Below, piece by piece: positions 46,076 to 46,284 of a stretch of DNA of 46,284 bases. A program made the position numbers and the translations under genes. The DNA lies in contig WFXU01000029.1 of the NCBI GenBank assembly GCA_015490455.1, positions 1 through 46,284 on the forward strand. Reading direction: 5' to 3'. This DNA is from Hyphomicrobiales bacterium (GTDB taxonomy: Bacteria > Pseudomonadota > Alphaproteobacteria > Rhizobiales > Devosiaceae). The notes beneath the pieces are model-generated. The model saw nothing but the letters and a program-made list of their open reading frames with translations. It searched no databases and had not been told where the DNA came from. The number at the start of each line of letters is the position of its first letter. The first letter of the stretch is position 1.

Positions 46076-46284
46076 GTATTAGTTGAGATTTGTCTGACAT
46101 TTTTTATAAATTGCAATTGTATGAGAAAGGATGTTAGAAATGAACTCTTATTAAGAAAAGATCATTAAACCGAAGTTAGGTCTATTAGAGCTTGCCAAGC
46201 AGCTTGGCAACATATCACAAGCGTGCAAAGTCATGTGATATAGCCGCGATAGTTTTTACCGTTACAAATAGCTTTATGAAAAGG
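46075..46284 (+). mobile_element. IS481-like element, 5' part, transposase broken by three stops
   Basis: Starts TGTATTAGTTGAGATTTG, the same end found alone at 30785. An ATG at 46140 opens a frame reading MNSY, stop, EKIIKPKLGLLELAKQLGN, ISQACKVM, stop, YSRDSFYRYK, stop, LYEK to the window edge. This is the N-terminal helix-turn-helix of an IS481-type transposase. The stops (TAA, TGA, TAG) sit where Gln, Gly and Gln would be expected, each one substitution away, with no frameshift. The element begins right at the T-run of the clpB terminator. The rest lies outside the window. Confidence 0.78.

Noticed and set aside
46140-46284. Possible stop-codon reassignment or recoding in the IS481-like frame
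   Set aside because: All three stop codons appear in the frame, while all host genes use ordinary stops and encode Trp with TGG; simple decay explains it.

Overview
The window is a 46.3 kb, AT-rich stretch (roughly 35-38% G+C by eye) of an alphaproteobacterial chromosome, most likely from a Hyphomicrobiales (Rhizobiales) relative with a low-GC genome. The evidence is the local gene orders: def-fmt-truA, rnd-lptC-lptA-lptB-rpoN, rph-rdgB-hemW, accD-folC, and lysC-ptsP-prfA-prmC-DUF4167-clpB. An Irr-type Fur regulator, a short RNase D and an AccD without zinc-ribbon cysteines point the same way. Nearly all genes are intact housekeeping genes. I saw no rRNA, tRNA or CRISPR array.

Layout. 1-0.4 kb: decayed IS5-type transposase. 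0.4-2.7 kb (minus): truA, fmt, def. 2.8-5.6 kb (plus): rmuC and glpD. 5.6-6.6 kb (minus): a CAP-domain lipoprotein and a small secreted four-cysteine protein of unknown function. 6.8-9.6 kb: polA, convergent with carbonic anhydrase and fumC (9.6-11.7 kb, minus). 11.9-16.0 kb (plus): rnd, the LPS-transport genes lptC-lptA-lptB, then rpoN. 16.3-19.8 kb (minus): hemW, rdgB, rph, ispA. 20 kb: rpmF, missed by simple ORF length cut-offs. 20.3-22.0 kb (minus): adenosine-kinase-like sugar kinase and nth. 22.1 kb: an AraC/alkyltransferase fusion. 23.0-27.5 kb (minus): comM, sodB, folC, accD.

27.5-31 kb is the one clearly accessory patch. It holds a truncated and frameshifted N-terminal piece of a membrane sugar-nucleotide (CapD/WbpM-type) enzyme, a three-gene ABC-2 drug-export-type operon, short GAAATCAGAAGTCGGAAG-type repeats, an IS3-type orfA without its orfB, and a solo end of another IS. 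30.9-36.0 kb (minus): irr, a class A penicillin-binding protein, gyrB. 36.3-46.0 kb (plus): lysC, ptsP, prfA, prmC, a DUF4167 gene and clpB. Downstream of the clpB terminator begins an IS481-like element with three in-frame stop codons; its left end is the same sequence as the solo end at 30.8 kb.

I found no convincing new multi-gene system. The most interesting non-coding signals are a G-rich island of 15-bp degenerate tandem repeats between prmC and the DUF4167 gene, three GGTTAA boxes at an exact 28-bp spacing before ptsP, a perfect 14-bp inverted repeat shared by the ends of polA and the carbonic anhydrase gene, and a 9-bp inverted repeat in the divergent region before polA. The best protein unknown is the secreted four-cysteine protein at 6.2-6.6 kb.
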